Source: Acephala macrosclerotiorum
Taxonomy: Eukaryota > Ascomycota > Leotiomycetes > Helotiales > Mollisiaceae
Length of the DNA: 64,000 bases
Reading direction: 5' to 3'
Assembly: GCA_014904845.1 (NCBI GenBank)
Contig: MU119278.1
Span: 68,780-132,779, forward strand
In this document: positions 33,959 to 47,479 of the stretch, piece by piece
Layout of the letters: each line of letters begins with the position of its first letter
How positions within the stretch are numbered: position 1 is the stretch's first letter
Translations under genes and position numbers: made by a program
The notes under the pieces: model-generated
Databases searched by the model: none
Told to the model about the DNA's origin: nothing
The model's input: only the letters and a program-made list of their open reading frames with translations

Positions 33959-35664
33959 TCAATACTTTTCGGATGTGTGTTGATACCATGCAAACCACAG
34001 AAGAATCACGATGATAGTTAGCGGGATAGATACCACCCAGTATATCCAAAATTGACGTGAGACGATCTTGGTACCAGCTGGTGCTTCAAAACTGAAGAAC
34101 GGAGTAGTGAACAAGGACTATAACCTGGTGAGCAGATTTAAAGTAAGAGATGGGAGACATTACCGCTATGGAAGTTCTAGGAAGGAAAACAGTGGCCACA
34201 ACGGCAAGCGCCTTCCTAGCCGAACTATCTCTCTTGCTTTCTCGAGCAACTTAGGCTGACGTTTCTGCTATGATTTGGCTTACTCTCCCATCGCGCAGAT
34301 TGATGAGGTCATGTAACTTCCCAAGTCAGTTTCTAGGAAAATACCTGGGGTCCTTAGAACTTACGAGCCCAAGTTGATGTTTCACAACAGCATCTCTCAT
34401 TCCAATATTCCTCCTAAGCACTGCAACCTTTACACATCAAAGTTGACCACCTCCTCGAAATGAGCATGGTCATCTAAAACGAAGCCCTCGTTGAGATCCG
34501 ACAAGCCCTTGAGAAAGAATTTCCCCAAAGTCTCAGCCTGCTCGAATTTCGGCCATATGTCGCCAATAGCATGAAAGTACCTCTTATTCGCGCGGTAGAA
34601 TTGGTACTCGAAACCATCGACATGATCGTTCCCCATGGCCTGGTCCATATCTCCGCGTATCTGGCCTAGCTCCGAGAGTTCTGTTGACACCGAATTCAAT
34701 GCCACGAATTAGATCGCGAAGAATTTGTCTGGGTGTGAAGAACGGGTGGTGAATGTAAGGCGCGTTGGGGGGATCCCCCCGAGTACAGAGTTAAAATGTT
34801 CCCCGTCTCCGTTGAACCAGAAACCTCGAGTGAGTTTTGCTTCCAGATCATGAGAAAGAGACAGGATCCCTTGAAAGGACCACATGGTCAACTATGCACT
34901 TTCTTATTTTTTTATTTTTTTTATTTTTTTAGTTACTTGCCATGTCAGAACTGTGTGCTTCACTCACGGATCACTTGCTTGCCCTCAATTGTTTGAAATT
35001 TCCTGTTCGTAAAGCCCGCATTGAGTTGTCGATGCGGAAGAAGAGACGCGAAATCGAGCGGGAGATGCCAATGTCGCTTCAATGCATGCATCTGAGCTAC
35101 GTCGAAGTTTTGAAAGGAGCATCCTCGTTTTACAGACTCGAGTCTAACGTATTAGACAATGGGTTACTCGATGGCGAAACTCGACTTACAAGATCCGAAC
35201 TCCTGGTATGCGTCTATTTCTCCTCATAGGAGATGCTGGGATCTCATTTGATGGCCGAGCGCTTTGCTCCAGCCCTGGAGTACTCTCTGGAGATGTACCA
35301 TCTTTAGGCCCGCAAGGGCCTTAGAACTCTATTAGTTGACCCTGCGAAACATATTAGCGATGCGCGTGATTGTACTGTTGGAGGTGCATGCGATTCACCT
35401 AGAAAAATATCTCATCAAATTGTTCGTCATCGAAAATATAACTTGGGGGCTGGGATGTCCTGTTGTATGCTTAGAACACGAACTCACATTATCGATTGAA
35501 GGGATAAATGCCACGGCTTCCCAAACGTAGAAATGTGAGCCGTTAAACTGTTGCAAGGCGGAGTTCAAACTCGAGAAAGTACTGGTTGGAGGATTGGTGG
35601 GAAGCTGAGCTCGATCGGGGAACGACATCGCCTGTTTGCTCTCCCATGAGAGGTTCTTTAGCAC
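33959..35664 (-). pseudogene. CorA-like fungal membrane protein, decayed
   Basis: The C-terminal part matches the pattern of fungal CorA-like (Mg2+-transporter-related) proteins. It has NLRDGRVSQIIAETSA, a Lys-Ala-Leu-Ala-Val-Val-Ala-Thr-Val-Phe-Leu-Pro stretch, then APAGTKIVSRQFWIYW and a final span VVSIPLTIIVILLWFAW, with the stop at 33959. Upstream one can read MDQAMGNDHVDGFEYQ (near 34640) and, far upstream, KNLSWESKQAMSFPDRAQLP (near 35660) and SALQQFNGSHFYVWEA. These blocks are separated by several in-frame stops (for example after FFAI, after VNFDV, and in ETSA-stop-VAREA) and by frame changes, more than introns can explain. In an intact relative this would be a protein of about 500 residues with C-terminal membrane spans. 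Confidence 0.7.
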
Positions 35665-37717
35665 CCAAAAGAAAAGCTTAGCATAGTCAGGACTAATTTA
35701 TCTCGTCAATGGTCGATGAAGAGTCTGTTTTTTTTAGGCTGTCGAGCGATGGGTCCAGCCATTCAGTGCCGGGCGCGAACCTGGAAAATTACTGGGATGG
35801 TAACCTAAGTTTGTACAGGTGATAGTGACAACAGCAGAGTACTCAGCTGGAAGCAAAGATAAGATATTTGCGACGTCGAGACAAGGCTGAGATAACACCT
35901 GCTGAGGCCGTCCGTAACGACGGCTCGGGCCTCATGTATGCGCTGCACACCGTCAAGCGATCGATTCAGGTTGTAGCGTGGCATGCCGATTCAAAATTGC
36001 AACTTGATTTGAGAAAATAAGAGCTTTCCAGCGGCGGTAGGCTATCGTGATACGTTACACGACATGAGGATGTTTGTTGCCCATAGCTCGCAAAACGAAA
36101 TCAAAACGGACGAATCGAATGAGAGGACCTCAACGTCTCCAAATCCCAACGACAGAATTCCAAACTTAAAAGAGCGAGGCCTTCCATTCGCACCTTCCCA
36201 GTTAGAATAATGCACCGATGTAGATCAACGATTCGAGGAGGGAGTTAACTCTAGGAGCCCCTTAACCTAGCCCATGCAGCTCTCAGAAGAGTCGCAATGC
36301 GAGAATCCCGGTTATCGCATTACTTTTTTTGTTGTTGCATATCGCACCGTTATCCGGAGCTATTGATTTGAAGAGTCGTTGGTTTGATGATGATTTGATT
36401 TGATGAACAGATGCGATGAAAAATTGATGTGGTGAGTTAAGAATGGACTTCGGATTTAAGCCAATGCACTATTCCCGAACAAGGATAGAGTGGTATATCA
36501 ATCTTGATGAAGAGGAGACGGAAGGAGACTTTTAGATTGAGCATGCATGTTCACTCTTGTAGCAGTTTTCATATCGAGCATATTCGTATGTAGAATAGAC
36601 CGTAGAGAAGGTTTTGGCCGCCATTACTTAGAAGCTGTCAAAAGCGCTCCTCGTCAAATTGTCTTTGGCATAAGTTGAGAACATGGAAGTATATGCTTTC
36701 CCATTCCCATAAATAGATTCCAAAAGAATACAGGATTCATCAAAAATGAAAAGGAAGCCGCAAAAATTCCTCGTCATCCTCGAATCAACTTCACACCCCT
36801 GCTCGCGAACGCTTAAAAAAGGGGACAAACCAACATCCTCTCAAACCCAATACACGCAAATCCGCAATCCGGAATACCGGCAAACAAACTTTCCCCACCC
36901 CCTTCCAAGATTCTAAACGGCATATAAGCCCCCGGAAGGAAATTAATCCCAACCCCGAAACCCAAATCCAGCCTTCCAATCCCCACCACCCCACCCTGAC
37001 AGTTAGACGGCACATGCCACATGCAGCAAACGCCCATCCTCATCCAACCAACCGGCCTCACCCACCCACCCAACCAACAGCAACGGCAGCCTCACAAAAA
37101 TAGCCTCGCAACACACCACGACTGCCGAGATATGGTATGATTCATATATCTCGTACGAGTACGCTATACTACCCCGCTAGTTCGTTCCCCTGACTGCTAA
37201 CTAGCCTCGGCATTTCTGTACGTAAGCGGGGGAGAAGCATATGCAAATGCATCTGCATCTGCATCTGCATCTCACACATCGATATTACATCACATTACAA
37301 CCTACCTCGCCTGAGAAAATTCGGTAGCGACGGCAGTGTAAAGTATTGTATGGAGAAGAATCGATCCTGTTTCTGAATCGGGTATCTACAAAGCCAAAGC
37401 CAAAGTCAATGCCATTCATTCCAGAGACCAATGCCAAAGTCAACGACCCATGAATCGAAAGTCAGGACTAAAACCTGTCTATGAATCCTTTTTGCCCTTT
37501 CCTACTGTAACTACAATCCCACCCACGACTCCAGCAATGAGCCCTCCAGCATGAATATCAACGCATCGAAATTAAAATTCTAGGCTATGTACCACCAAAG
37601 CATTTCCACTCCAATGCAATGCAATGCAGCGCAACTTTTTGTTCGTTCGAAAGGAATAAGTAAACATGTAACATTATGCACAATGATGATTTTTCGTGAG
37701 GTTTCGTTTCATGAAAT
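35665..37717. other. intergenic with simple repeats
   Basis: No gene supported over 2 kb. Contains four TGCATC units at 37248-37271 and AAGCCAAAG-type repeats near 37390. A Pro-rich minus-strand frame at 36791-37073 comes from C-rich low-complexity DNA. Confidence 0.45.
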
Positions 37718-40700
37718 TCATAGCTTGGAGTCCAACTCCTCGAACTCCGAAATATGCTTGACGGGTTGTGGCCCGGCACTGATTTGGAGCATGGACTTGA
37801 ATGTTCGGACATCTTTGATGATGTATGGAGTTGTGCCGTTTGGTTCTACTTCTGGTGGTGGATAGTCGTCATCGGCCTTGTGAGAGGAAACGTTATTGAT
37901 GCCTAATTTCTCCATCGCCTTGCCCACGATGGGGACAGAAGATGCGTCAGACAGTCCAGTTTGAGCATGAAGGTGTACTGCTAGCTTTGACCGCGTTGTA
38001 GATTTTGGATCGATCAAGCGTCGGTAGAAATCGACCATGCCATCACGAGTGATTTGCTTGATATGGGCGGCATCTTGATAGACTAAAAAATGGGTTAGGG
38101 GCTTGTATTACTCAGGAATGGAATGATGCTTACCGAGCTCAAAATCAAGATATTCGTTGTCGATGTGATTCCAAAGTCTGCCCGATTCCGAGTCTAAATT
38201 CTTCAGCTTCTCCAAACGTTTTGCGATAACGCTCTTCTTGTGACCTTCAATCTCCTCATCGGACATCTCCTCAAGGACCGGACCAAAGCCGCTTAGGAAG
38301 GAGTCAATGCGCCCAGATAGATATTCCGGAGTCTTCTCACTCTGGATGATGAATCTGTACCCCATTGTCGTTGGTGAAGATCGAGCGCCGCTGAACACTA
38401 CATATCCAAGTTGCTCCTTTGTCCTCAGTTGATCGAAGGCGGGTTCATGCGTCATTTGATCGAAAAGAAGGGCATGGGCTCGTAATGAACGATCGGCTTT
38501 GTCTCCAACGTTGAGAACGTATTCAATACAATGGTTGACATTTGCTGGATCCTTCAGGGTCCTATGATAAATGAAGTTGCTACCTGGTGGAAAAAGTAAC
38601 GCACGGGTCACAGGCCACTGGATCTGGGGCAAAGTTCTTGGTTTCAAGATGCTCTCAATGAGGTCGCTCAATTTCAAAGCGTCCTCCTTGTACAAGTTGC
38701 CGTGTGCAAAGGTCTCGATGTGCATCTGTCGTAGAAGATGTGGGAAAAATTGTTGAATGTCGGCTGCCGTAATGTGAGGGAGTTCCACAAGCATCTGTTC
38801 GTTGACGTAGCCTCGGTCGCTATTGAGCCATCTTGTGTAGTCGCCAACTTGACTGTAGGGTTGCTGGAAATCGTAATTCTTGAGACCCCGAGACAATCTC
38901 TCTTTGATGATCTCGAATCGCTCTGGCTTGACCTCCAGATCTCTCATGGTTACCAAGACCTTCTCTAATAGAACCGGCAGCTTGTCGTTGTAACCAGATA
39001 CAGCAATCTCGACACCCATGGAATGACTCGTAACAGAGTAGTCTAAACCTGCAAGCTCTGCATCGTACGAATACTCCTCTAACGCATCTCTCACAATGTC
39101 AGTGAAAAGTCTTGCTTTCAAGTGGTTCTCAGCAGTCGCGCCGGGTAACGGATTTCGGCAATTGACGAAAAGGTTCGCCTTCGGAACCCAGAACTGGTCG
39201 TCCTTCTTGTACCAGGTCCTAACCAACTCATCGTTTCGGATAAGCTTTGGGCTGAGAGCCGGTTCCTTGACCTCTTTCTTCTCTACTTCAAGTTTCGTCG
39301 GGATAAATTGATTCTCGTGCGGCAGATGCAGTTCCGTCAAGCGGTTCTTCGTAGTGCTGGCAGCAGCTTTTTTAATCTCGGCAATGAAGTCGGCCGGAAT
39401 CTTCTCGTAAGTGTACTCCGTGCCGTACCACTTCTCCTTCTCCTTCCAAGTACCAGGAAACTTCTGCGAAACAACCGTCATTCTGAAGTTATCGGGTCGT
39501 ATGCATGCAAGGCCCTCTTCGATCCTTGCAGGGTCAAACTTTCGAAGTCTAATACGCGAGTCAGTTACTTGCAGTGAAGCCTCATATAATGAGGGCTAAA
39601 TCTGGAATCGAGAGTTCACCTACCGGCTATGTCCACTAAGAAGCCATTCCCGAGGAAGCGGTGTTTGCATAACTGCGCTTGTTTTGCTAGTAAACTTGCT
39701 GGCTGGAGTCTTCTGCCGGAACTTGAAATCCACATCCGCAAGACCCTTTTGCTCTTGGAAAATCCACTCCTGGGGAGCTGACTCTCGCAACAGGGAAACA
39801 TATTGGAAGAAGACCTTTACAATTTCCTTGTAGTGTTTGAGACCATCCTCGGTTAGACGAATTTGGCAATTGAAGATCCCAGGAGTGCCAGGGCACACAG
39901 GATAAGCACCTGTATGTCATCGTCAGCTTGCTTTGTGGAATAAAGAAATTTAATAGATTAGCGTGAAATATTGTAGAGAAAATTTCTAACGGCCGCCATG
40001 CGGGTTACGATTCTTGTGGGTGGCCAAAATCTCTCGTTCGAGTCATTGGCTCAACTTGGCATAAGACGGAACTCAGCTGAGCCTCCACCGTCGGTAAATA
40101 ATGCCAAATATGCACAGAAATCCGACGTACCTGCACTCAACCCGTTTGCCCAACCTTTCGACTTGATGTATGACATGATACTTCCAGGTCCCTCGTGGCC
40201 AATCAAATGGCTGATATACCGGCTTGGTTGTGATTCAAACAGCAGCTCTTCGTCTATGAACGGGAACGAGAGATCAAGTTGTCTCGAGTCCATGACTGGC
40301 TTCGCAAAACACTGAGTCAGGAGATCGCTCTCTCTGAAAGGTTTCTCGTCATCCCATCGGTTTTGTGGCAGGTCCTTATTCCGAACACCAGCAAACAAGT
40401 CTGCAGCCCAGCATTCTAGGACATCTAATGACTCTCTCCCTAAGACCACAAGCTTCATTCGATTCGCGGAATAATGCTTCTCGTGGAATTCCATGAACTT
40501 GGCTCGGACATCGATGCCTCGTGCTTCTGGCTGTTGCTTGAGTACTTCGAAATTTCCGGTAGAGAAATGACGGTATGGATGCTTGGGGTTGGATAACGAC
40601 TTTTCCAATTGATGGAATCTCCATTGATCGCTCTGTAAATTCTTCTTATTCTCGGAGTCAACCGCCCGTAATTCTCTGTCTAAAGTCGAGTCGAGGAAAA

Positions 40701-41560
40701 GAGGATCGATGAAGAACTGTGCAAATCGATCGAGCGCTCCATATAGAGGTGAAGCTGGCGCATCGTCGGCATTTTGGGCTTGTATTTCGAAGTAGTAGTT
40801 TGTAGATGTGGCACCGGTGTATGCGTTGGAGCTTCCGGAATATTGAGCGAGGTATTGGGAGTAGGCATTTTCGACTGGATACTGTAAACATGTCAGCAAC
40901 CACTTCAAACAGGAAAATATCTCCAAAATCTATGGATATGTGGGCATCTGGGCTGGGGCCGTGGTGTGGCTTTGTACAACGGCCTTCTGGGGTTGGCCGC
41001 TGTGGCCGCCATGCAGACATCCCAGTCAATCATGAAAACTCCGGGATTTCTCGTATGCGGAAGGATCGAAAAGAGGAAATCGACAGCCAGCGTACCTTTT
41101 TTGTTCCCATGAATAGCAGGTGCTACAGAAAGAACTAGCATTAGTTTATATTAAAGGCATGCAAAGTTCGGGGGCTCATGCGCTGGATGGGGTAACAAAA
41201 GTATCTCATCCAGCTCACGCGGTGCTCGAGAGCTCACCTCTACAGCATGTGCCATGCCTGGCATATCCTCTTCGTCGCTGAAATTGCCCACATTGACATC
41301 CATAGCCGCACTGGCCTTGTCGGTCTCCGCATCGTGAACCAGAAGCACCTCGAGCTGATTGGGCAGCCTTATGACTCTGCAACGAATTAGCACTGGATTT
41401 CAAGCAAGATACGAAGTAGTTGGGAGCTGTGCCTGTATGATCGATCATCTAGGGATGGGGTCTCCAAACGGTCCGTGAGCCTCTCCACGGGTCTGTGTCT
41501 GTGATCATTCAAGGGGCTGTCAAGCGCGCATGGTGTTTGAGGTTGAGATAGAGTTGACAT
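37718..41560 (-). CDS. STE23: insulin-degrading enzyme / a-factor-processing metalloprotease
   Basis: M16 zinc metalloprotease that degrades short peptides in a closed chamber; the yeast relative Ste23 processes a-factor. I read seven exons: 41560-41433, 41376-41238, 41122-41096, 40881-40131, 39909-39624, 39548-38134 and 38082-37718, giving 1036 residues, normal for the family. The inverted zinc motif His-Ala-Val-Glu-His is cut by intron 2: HAVE closes exon 2, and exon 3 is a 27-nt microexon encoding HLLFMGTKK. The other domains are recognisable: NAYTGATSTNYYFE, LIGHEGPGSIMSYIKSKGW, HEPAFDQLRTKEQLGYVVFS. Intron 1 best fits the family protein (DDRSYR joined to VIRLPNQLE) if it starts with GC instead of GT; a GT-AG alternative gives a poorer join. 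The gene looks intact. Confidence 0.92.
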
Positions 41561-44500
41561 GGTGTTCGAGGGTGGCGAGCAGAAGCCGCGGTGTAGAGAA
41601 GAGTTCGGGATGAGCGGACGAAGGTTATTTGAAGGGCTTGTCGGAAAGGCACCGAATGCTTTTCGAAGCTGATGGACCCCGCTAGGCTTGCCCGAGAGCT
41701 GTGCTTGATGGTGGGTTAAAGGTCGGGCTGGTTTGGTGAGGAGGGAGGTCTGTGCGAATCGCGAGGAAGATGTACTGCTGCGGATTCTTGACTCGAAGAA
41801 AGGTGGTCTGGGTATAATTCAATCTATTGCCAGCCACTGAATGGAAGGACTGTAGGTGCAACGATGATGCGTGCGGCTGTCAAGCGTGAGATAGGTTGGC
41901 TGGGCGGCAACCGAGTGAAAGCGCGCATGTAACCTTAGTAGATGCACGCAGAAGACCCTCGTCGACCCCAGGTTATCAGGCTGGCGTGGATTGGACAATG
42001 CTTCTTCCACCTCCAATCTCGGGTCCAGCGGCCGTCGCAGATACACAGCAGGCTCTGTAGATAGAACAAACAGCTTGCGGATGCTCGTGGAGGCGCGAGG
42101 AGGCTGCGTTTCGTCTCGCTCGTCTGCGGATCTCGGTGGTGTACGGTCACAAGTGGTTCCTCGTTTGCGCCTGCAGCGCCAGCAGGAGTGAAGGGCGAGC
42201 AACGACCTTGCCAGGGAAACGAGAGCGAGGACTGTTATTGGCGACTCGACTCGACTCGACTCAACTCGACTGGTTGCGACTTGACTGCAGCACAGGACTG
42301 AACTGGACTGGACAGCACTCGCAGTTCATATAGCGGTGTATTCGAATCTCCCAAAGGACACAGGATATATGTATGTAGGAAAACCCTGGCTGCATATATG
42401 GCCCTTTCATGGGTGCCGGGTGCAGCTATGCTTGCCTATAGGCGCTGCACCTTGTAAATAACCACCACTCTCCGTGCCACTCAACTCACCTTTCCAGACT
42501 CCGGCTCGCCCAGCTCGCCCAGCCAGACCCAGCAGACGGGCCTAAGGGGGCCGAAAGAGGGCGAACCGCAGCCAGACCAGAAAGAAGTTTCACCCGTTCT
42601 GGTGCTTGAGCAACCAACCACCTGGGTCAACGGGGTGCTAACGAGCGTGCCTCAACGCCCACAAACTCCACCAAAGTTCCCACTCTCGCTACCTTCCTGA
42701 CGACGTCTCGAAGGCCAAATATCCAGTGACTTTGCGGAGATGCGGCGCATGAACGCTCTGCCTACGAATACACACCAGATGCATACTAGATGGGCCCATA
42801 AGGTTAACGTTGATGCATTCGAAGCTCGCCTCAGGCACAACTCTTGAGACTGCCGAGCACTCGCATGGCATGGAAGGCACTGCACGGCGAGATGGGACGA
42901 TGGGATCACTATTCGGCTGCCCCTTATTATTGGGATCCCCTGATTATGATTGAATTTAGGAGACGAGGCCGAGCCTGTGATACACGGTGGACGATGGATA
43001 GTTCTGCGCTGTCATTGTCCCACTTGTCACTAGACATTCTACTCCTGCAAATGGCTGCTCGACATCTTCCTCAAGTGCCGCTTCTAACGCTGTAAAATGA
43101 CGCTTAGTTCGAGGCTGTCATATCAGTATGCAGCTATAGTTGGCGAATGTTTTCACGATTGACTAGCTATGCATAAACATCTGCATTTTTAGCTTTTTAG
43201 TGAAAGTCCAACGTCGGGACGGCCTGTTTCGCGTGGCCCAGGACGAGCGTCCCACACGACTCAGATCAGATCGTCCCGTAGCAGCCTTCTGGAAGGTGCT
43301 GTACCTGGTCAGTAAGAGAATCCTCGCATTACCACTTTTCGGTAGACGACGATTCGTCGAGTGTCTGTGTCTGATCCCCGCGGAAGTCTGAGAGTGAAAC
43401 TTGATCTGCCAACAATAGACTAAAAGTGGTTCTGTTCGGAATCTCGCCGATGTTATGCTGAACTGGATTACGTTAAGGTTTTTGATTCGCATGGTACCAC
43501 AGAGTATCCAACCTACGGGGAGGAATTCGCAGCTTCCTACTCGAGTACCCCTCAACAACCTTGTCTATTTCTGTCTGGCTTCATGTGTCATGAATTCTTG
43601 TTCTCTTCTGTTAGCTCCCACTTTGGTGTGGAGGGATAAACTTGTTACGCAGCTTGACTAGAGTGTCCCAGCCGCTCTCTATAGATGCAAAGAATGATGA
43701 AACAAAACGTCGTTCATTCCTCCAATTGAAATAGTACTTTCCAATTCTACTGTCATTCCTTCCTAGGACCAGGCTCTCGGAAGTTATGGACGCCAGGTGA
43801 CAAGGACTGGATATATATTGAATACAGGGGAATATCACGGTTGGGAACGAGCCTTCCGGCTTAGTTTCGTATTCGAAATGTGTAGGGTTTCTGTCTAATT
43901 CACAAGTCTGGATCCGAAAGGCTTATCTGTTACCCTGATCTTATAATCATCTGGTCCACGACAATTGACTTCTCCCAGGCTTGACATGCAACTATGCGAT
44001 TGGCCCAGTATTACCTGGAGGACTAGAGGTACCCCTTTCTCAGCAGCGAGTATTATTGGGAGGAAAGCGATTTGTAAGCCATCGAGATGGGATTTCGGTC
44101 TGAAGTTGCAACTATGAAACGAGTGTTCTAGAATGACGCCTCCTATGGATTCAAAGTGAGGCCACGGAGATTTCGGACGCTGACTGGCCGGACAGCAGCG
44201 GTGAGCTGGCTGCCGTGAAGGCTCCGAGAGTTAATCTAGTCAGGAAGCCTGCATCTTGCAGCCTTCTGTCTCGAGTGCTGTCGCGGTGTCAGCCGTGGAA
44301 GCATGAGGAGACTCTGACTACTCAACACACCAGACGGACCCATCCACAGGCGAACATGGCAGCTGAGCTTAAGTTGTTTCTGGCTCTGCTAAGAGACTTT
44401 TTGGTAGCACACCATGGGAGTCATGTTTGAGCATTGAGATCTACGCGGTACGTCTGCAAATTTGGTGGCGCGAAACTGAGACTGCTCTCTGTACTATGGA

Positions 44501-44945
44501 TGACTAGGCTGTACAATAATTTCTGGCGTTGAGTTATCCAACAAGGGCAATTCAAGATCTGTTTTGTTCTATTTGAGAAGTCGAGATGGTGATCAGCTCG
44601 GAACCGGGCCTTTACCCGTCCAAACACCTAAAAATGCAGCTAAACTCCACGCTATGCAGTAAGAACCAGGCGGCGAAGTGTCAAGGAATCGTCAAATCGT
44701 CAAGTTTTCCAGACTATGCGTAACTTCTGGGAGGAGAGGGGAGATCTGGTTCGGATCGCGTAAGGCAGTTGTGAGGTCGCCTGGAAGCCTCCCCGTGAAC
44801 AATAGACCCTAAACCTATTGTCAGCTGCGATCGGCGACGAGGCCAGTATCGAGATATAGAGGTAGAACAAGAGGTGAAATACTGAGCAGGCCACTGTAAG
44901 TCGCAAGCGAGTCTCAGTGCCTCGGTAGTAGTCAGTTGCTTTACT
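41561..44945. other. long intergenic region
   Basis: Promoter side of STE23 and 3' flank of TIP41, 3.4 kb with no supported gene. A GACTC pentanucleotide run lies at 42243-42271, with TGAACTGGACTGGAC-type repeats after it. Open frames such as 43163-43558 and 41819-42202 (minus) carry no motif. Confidence 0.45.
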
Positions 44946-45841
44946 CTAGACCGAGCTGTGAGGGCATAGAATTTGCTCTGTTGCTGAGGGAACACAAGAG
45001 GGATCGAGATAACAATGCATTTCGTAGTTCGGTGGATCACGCAAGAGGTGATGAAATCTGAATGGACATGCCTTCTTTGCTTTCTCGAACTCACCTTCCC
45101 TCTCAGTGTAGTCTCGAATGACCTTACATGTGTTGAAATCCACGTAGATTCTTGTGTCGCGGACTCGGACAAGTACTCCGTCAAGGCGCATAAATAGGCG
45201 GCTGAGCAGGAGCATCCTGTCCGGCATAACGCGAACTTTGCAGGACAAGATGGAGATGCCATTGTCATCGAGCTCACTCTCGTAGAGGACGACCTCTTCG
45301 TAGAACAAGATGGGGTCGGGACGTTTCAATAGCTCCACAGGAATTGGATCTGCCCCCTCTCCTAGTAATTCGAAATCCTTTCCTTTCGTGATTGTGCCCT
45401 TGTAATCTGTGGTGTAGGACCAGTCAAACGGTTTAACGATCTCTTTGATGCCTTCGTGGGTTTTCTCTCTGCAGTTTGTATTAGTGATTGGTATGTTCCA
45501 CTTGAGGTTCTGGATCCAAACCTGCTGCTCGACCATTCCTGCGAGTATGCGACCTTAAGCATGTTCTTGTCGGTCTTGTCGACTCGATCCAGAGCATCAA
45601 ATGCGTTAAACTCAAGCCGCCATCCACTAGCAAGGTGTTCGATCGAGACCATGTTGTCACCAAATATCATCTCTGGCACTGGAATTCCTAGCTTGTGGGA
45701 CATCTCATCGATCGGCCCAGACTTCGAGATAGGTAGCTTGCGGGCACTTATCTTGAAGCCTTTCTGCACATGCGACGCCGTGGATCTGTCCATCGCACCT
45801 GGGGTTGGGAAAGCCTCATCAAGGGGCCCATTGAAAGCCAT
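44946..45841 (-). CDS. TIP41: TIP41-like protein (TOR signalling regulator)
   Basis: Tip41 binds Tap42 in yeast and acts on PP2A-type phosphatases below TOR. Exon 1 is 45841-45522 and exon 2 starts at 45468; the intron has donor GTTTGG and ends CTAATACAAACTGCAG. The join gives EWSSSR-EKTHEGIKEIV, followed by KPFDWSYTTDYKGT, as in the family. Other family blocks are ISARKLPISKSGPIDEM, VPEMIFGDNMVSIEHLASGW, FNAFDALDRV, RPDPILFYEEVVLYESELDD and NGISILSCKVRVMP. The C-terminal end is uncertain: a GTGAGT..CAG intron of a multiple of three after DYTEREG would drop about 37 codons, and both versions end at 44946. Confidence 0.88.
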
Positions 45842-46154
45842 GTTGCTCAGTCAAAGTCGGGAGGCCGAATTCGGATTGGAAAGCGATTGGAATGTTCTGC
45901 TAGCACTTGCAGTGGTTCGAAATATATTCTTGAGACAAGGTTGCGCAGCCTGATGTTGAATTATTGTGGGGCAATTCGCGGGGTGCTCTTTCTTTGACGC
46001 GAGTAAGTAAGCTGTTGCTCTGTCAACCACTAGCGTCGTTTCCTCAAACAAGGCTCGCAGACTTCAGAACGAAAGTCTCGTACTCCGTCACACAGGACTA
46101 AAATTTTAGACCATTGGATCCTATATTACCAGCTGGCGATTACTTCGGTTTGAA
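45842..46154. promoter_or_regulatory. divergent promoter between TIP41 and Aurora kinase
   Basis: A 313-bp gap between divergent start codons, presumably holding both promoters and leaders. No specific site identified. Confidence 0.5.
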
Positions 46155-47479
46155 ATGGCAACTCAAGTCCTTGAGTCGCGCTTTGAGCGCATGTCAGTCA
46201 ACGATGAAAACGATCCTGGAGATGGCAACAAGTACCAGAAGTCTAAGGTATGAACGAAGCTTTCAATGGAGTATTTCGCCTGCTAATTGTCCTAGATGGC
46301 CTCAAATACCTCTTCTGCCCAAGTATCGCAAAATGCAAGTCGAGCCAACCTGGTAAAGATCGCGTTACAAAATCAAAACACAACGAGCACTATCGTTACC
46401 GTTCCGTCCCAAGCATCACAATGGCGTTCCTCGAATATACCGAATGGAGCCGGATCTCCGTCAAGGAAACAAATGTTAAGCTCGATGCGAGGATCGGACG
46501 AATTGACACGAATCGAGCGGAAATCAAACCAACTTTACGAACAACCAGTGCCTCCAAAACAATTCCACCTCGGCATGTTTGAGATCGGACGACCGTTGGG
46601 CAAGGGAAAGTTCGGTCGCGTCTACTTGGCTAGGGAACGCAGCTCTAGCTTCGTATGTGCGCTAAAAGTTCTCCACAAGAATGAGATTCAGCAAGGAAAG
46701 GTTGAGAAGCAAGTCAGGAGAGAAATCGAGATCCAGAGTAATCTCCGACATCCAAACGTCTTGCAGCTTTACGGATACTTTCATGACAGTAAGAGAATAT
46801 TCCTGATTCTCGAATTTGCCGGAAAGGGAGAGTTGTACAAACATCTGCAGCGGGAACACCGATTTCCAGAATGGAAGGCAGCACAGTACATCGCACAAAT
46901 GGCGGCAGCACTCAAATATCTCCACAAGAAACACGTCATGCATCGAGATATCAAACCAGAAAACATTCTTGTTGGCATCCACGGGGAGATCAAGATATCA
47001 GATTTCGGTTGGAGCGTACACGCACCGAACAATCGAAGAAACACAATGTGTGGAACTCTTGATTACCTGCCACCCGAGATGATCAAACCTGGAAGCCAAG
47101 ACAACTTCTATAATGAGAAGGTCGACCTGTGGAGCTTGGGTGTGTTGACGTATGAGTTCTTGGTCGGAGAGGCGCCGTTTGAGGATACGCCCGTGATGAC
47201 GCAGAGAAGGATCGCCAGGGGAGAAATGACAGTTCCGAGCTTCGTCAGTCCTGAAGCAAAGGATCTGATCAAGAGAGTAAGCCTCCCCACCTTCCTCGGA
47301 TGAACGCTCAGATATTAACTTCTTAGCTTCTTGTCCTAGACCCAGAAAAGCGGATACCATTGGACCAGGTTAAGAAGCATCCTTGGATTATCAAGCACTG
47401 TGTAAGGGGGGAGCGTGCGAGCCAACGAGACTCAAAGTCAACAAGTAGCAAGTTATCAGCTAGCGAGCGTGACGAGTAA
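46155..47479 (+). CDS. IPL1: Aurora-type mitotic Ser/Thr kinase
   Basis: Aurora kinase, the catalytic subunit of the chromosomal passenger complex that corrects kinetochore attachments. Exons are 46155-46247, 46296-47276 and 47327-47479, giving 408 residues; both introns are GT-AG with CTAAT or TTAAC branch-like sites. The disordered N terminus is followed by [58 protein letters not shown] and the activation segment [16 protein letters not shown], which carries the Aurora-type Thr followed by Cys-Gly-Thr-Leu-Asp-Tyr. The last exon supplies [20 protein letters not shown] and a short Ser-rich tail. All catalytic residues are present. Confidence 0.93.

Noticed and set aside
36791..37073. Trp/Gly-rich minus-strand frames
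   Set aside because: Arise from C-rich low-complexity DNA on the plus strand.
45015..45197. Plus-strand frame in the TIP41 region
   Set aside because: Antisense to the TIP41 exon; no independent evidence.
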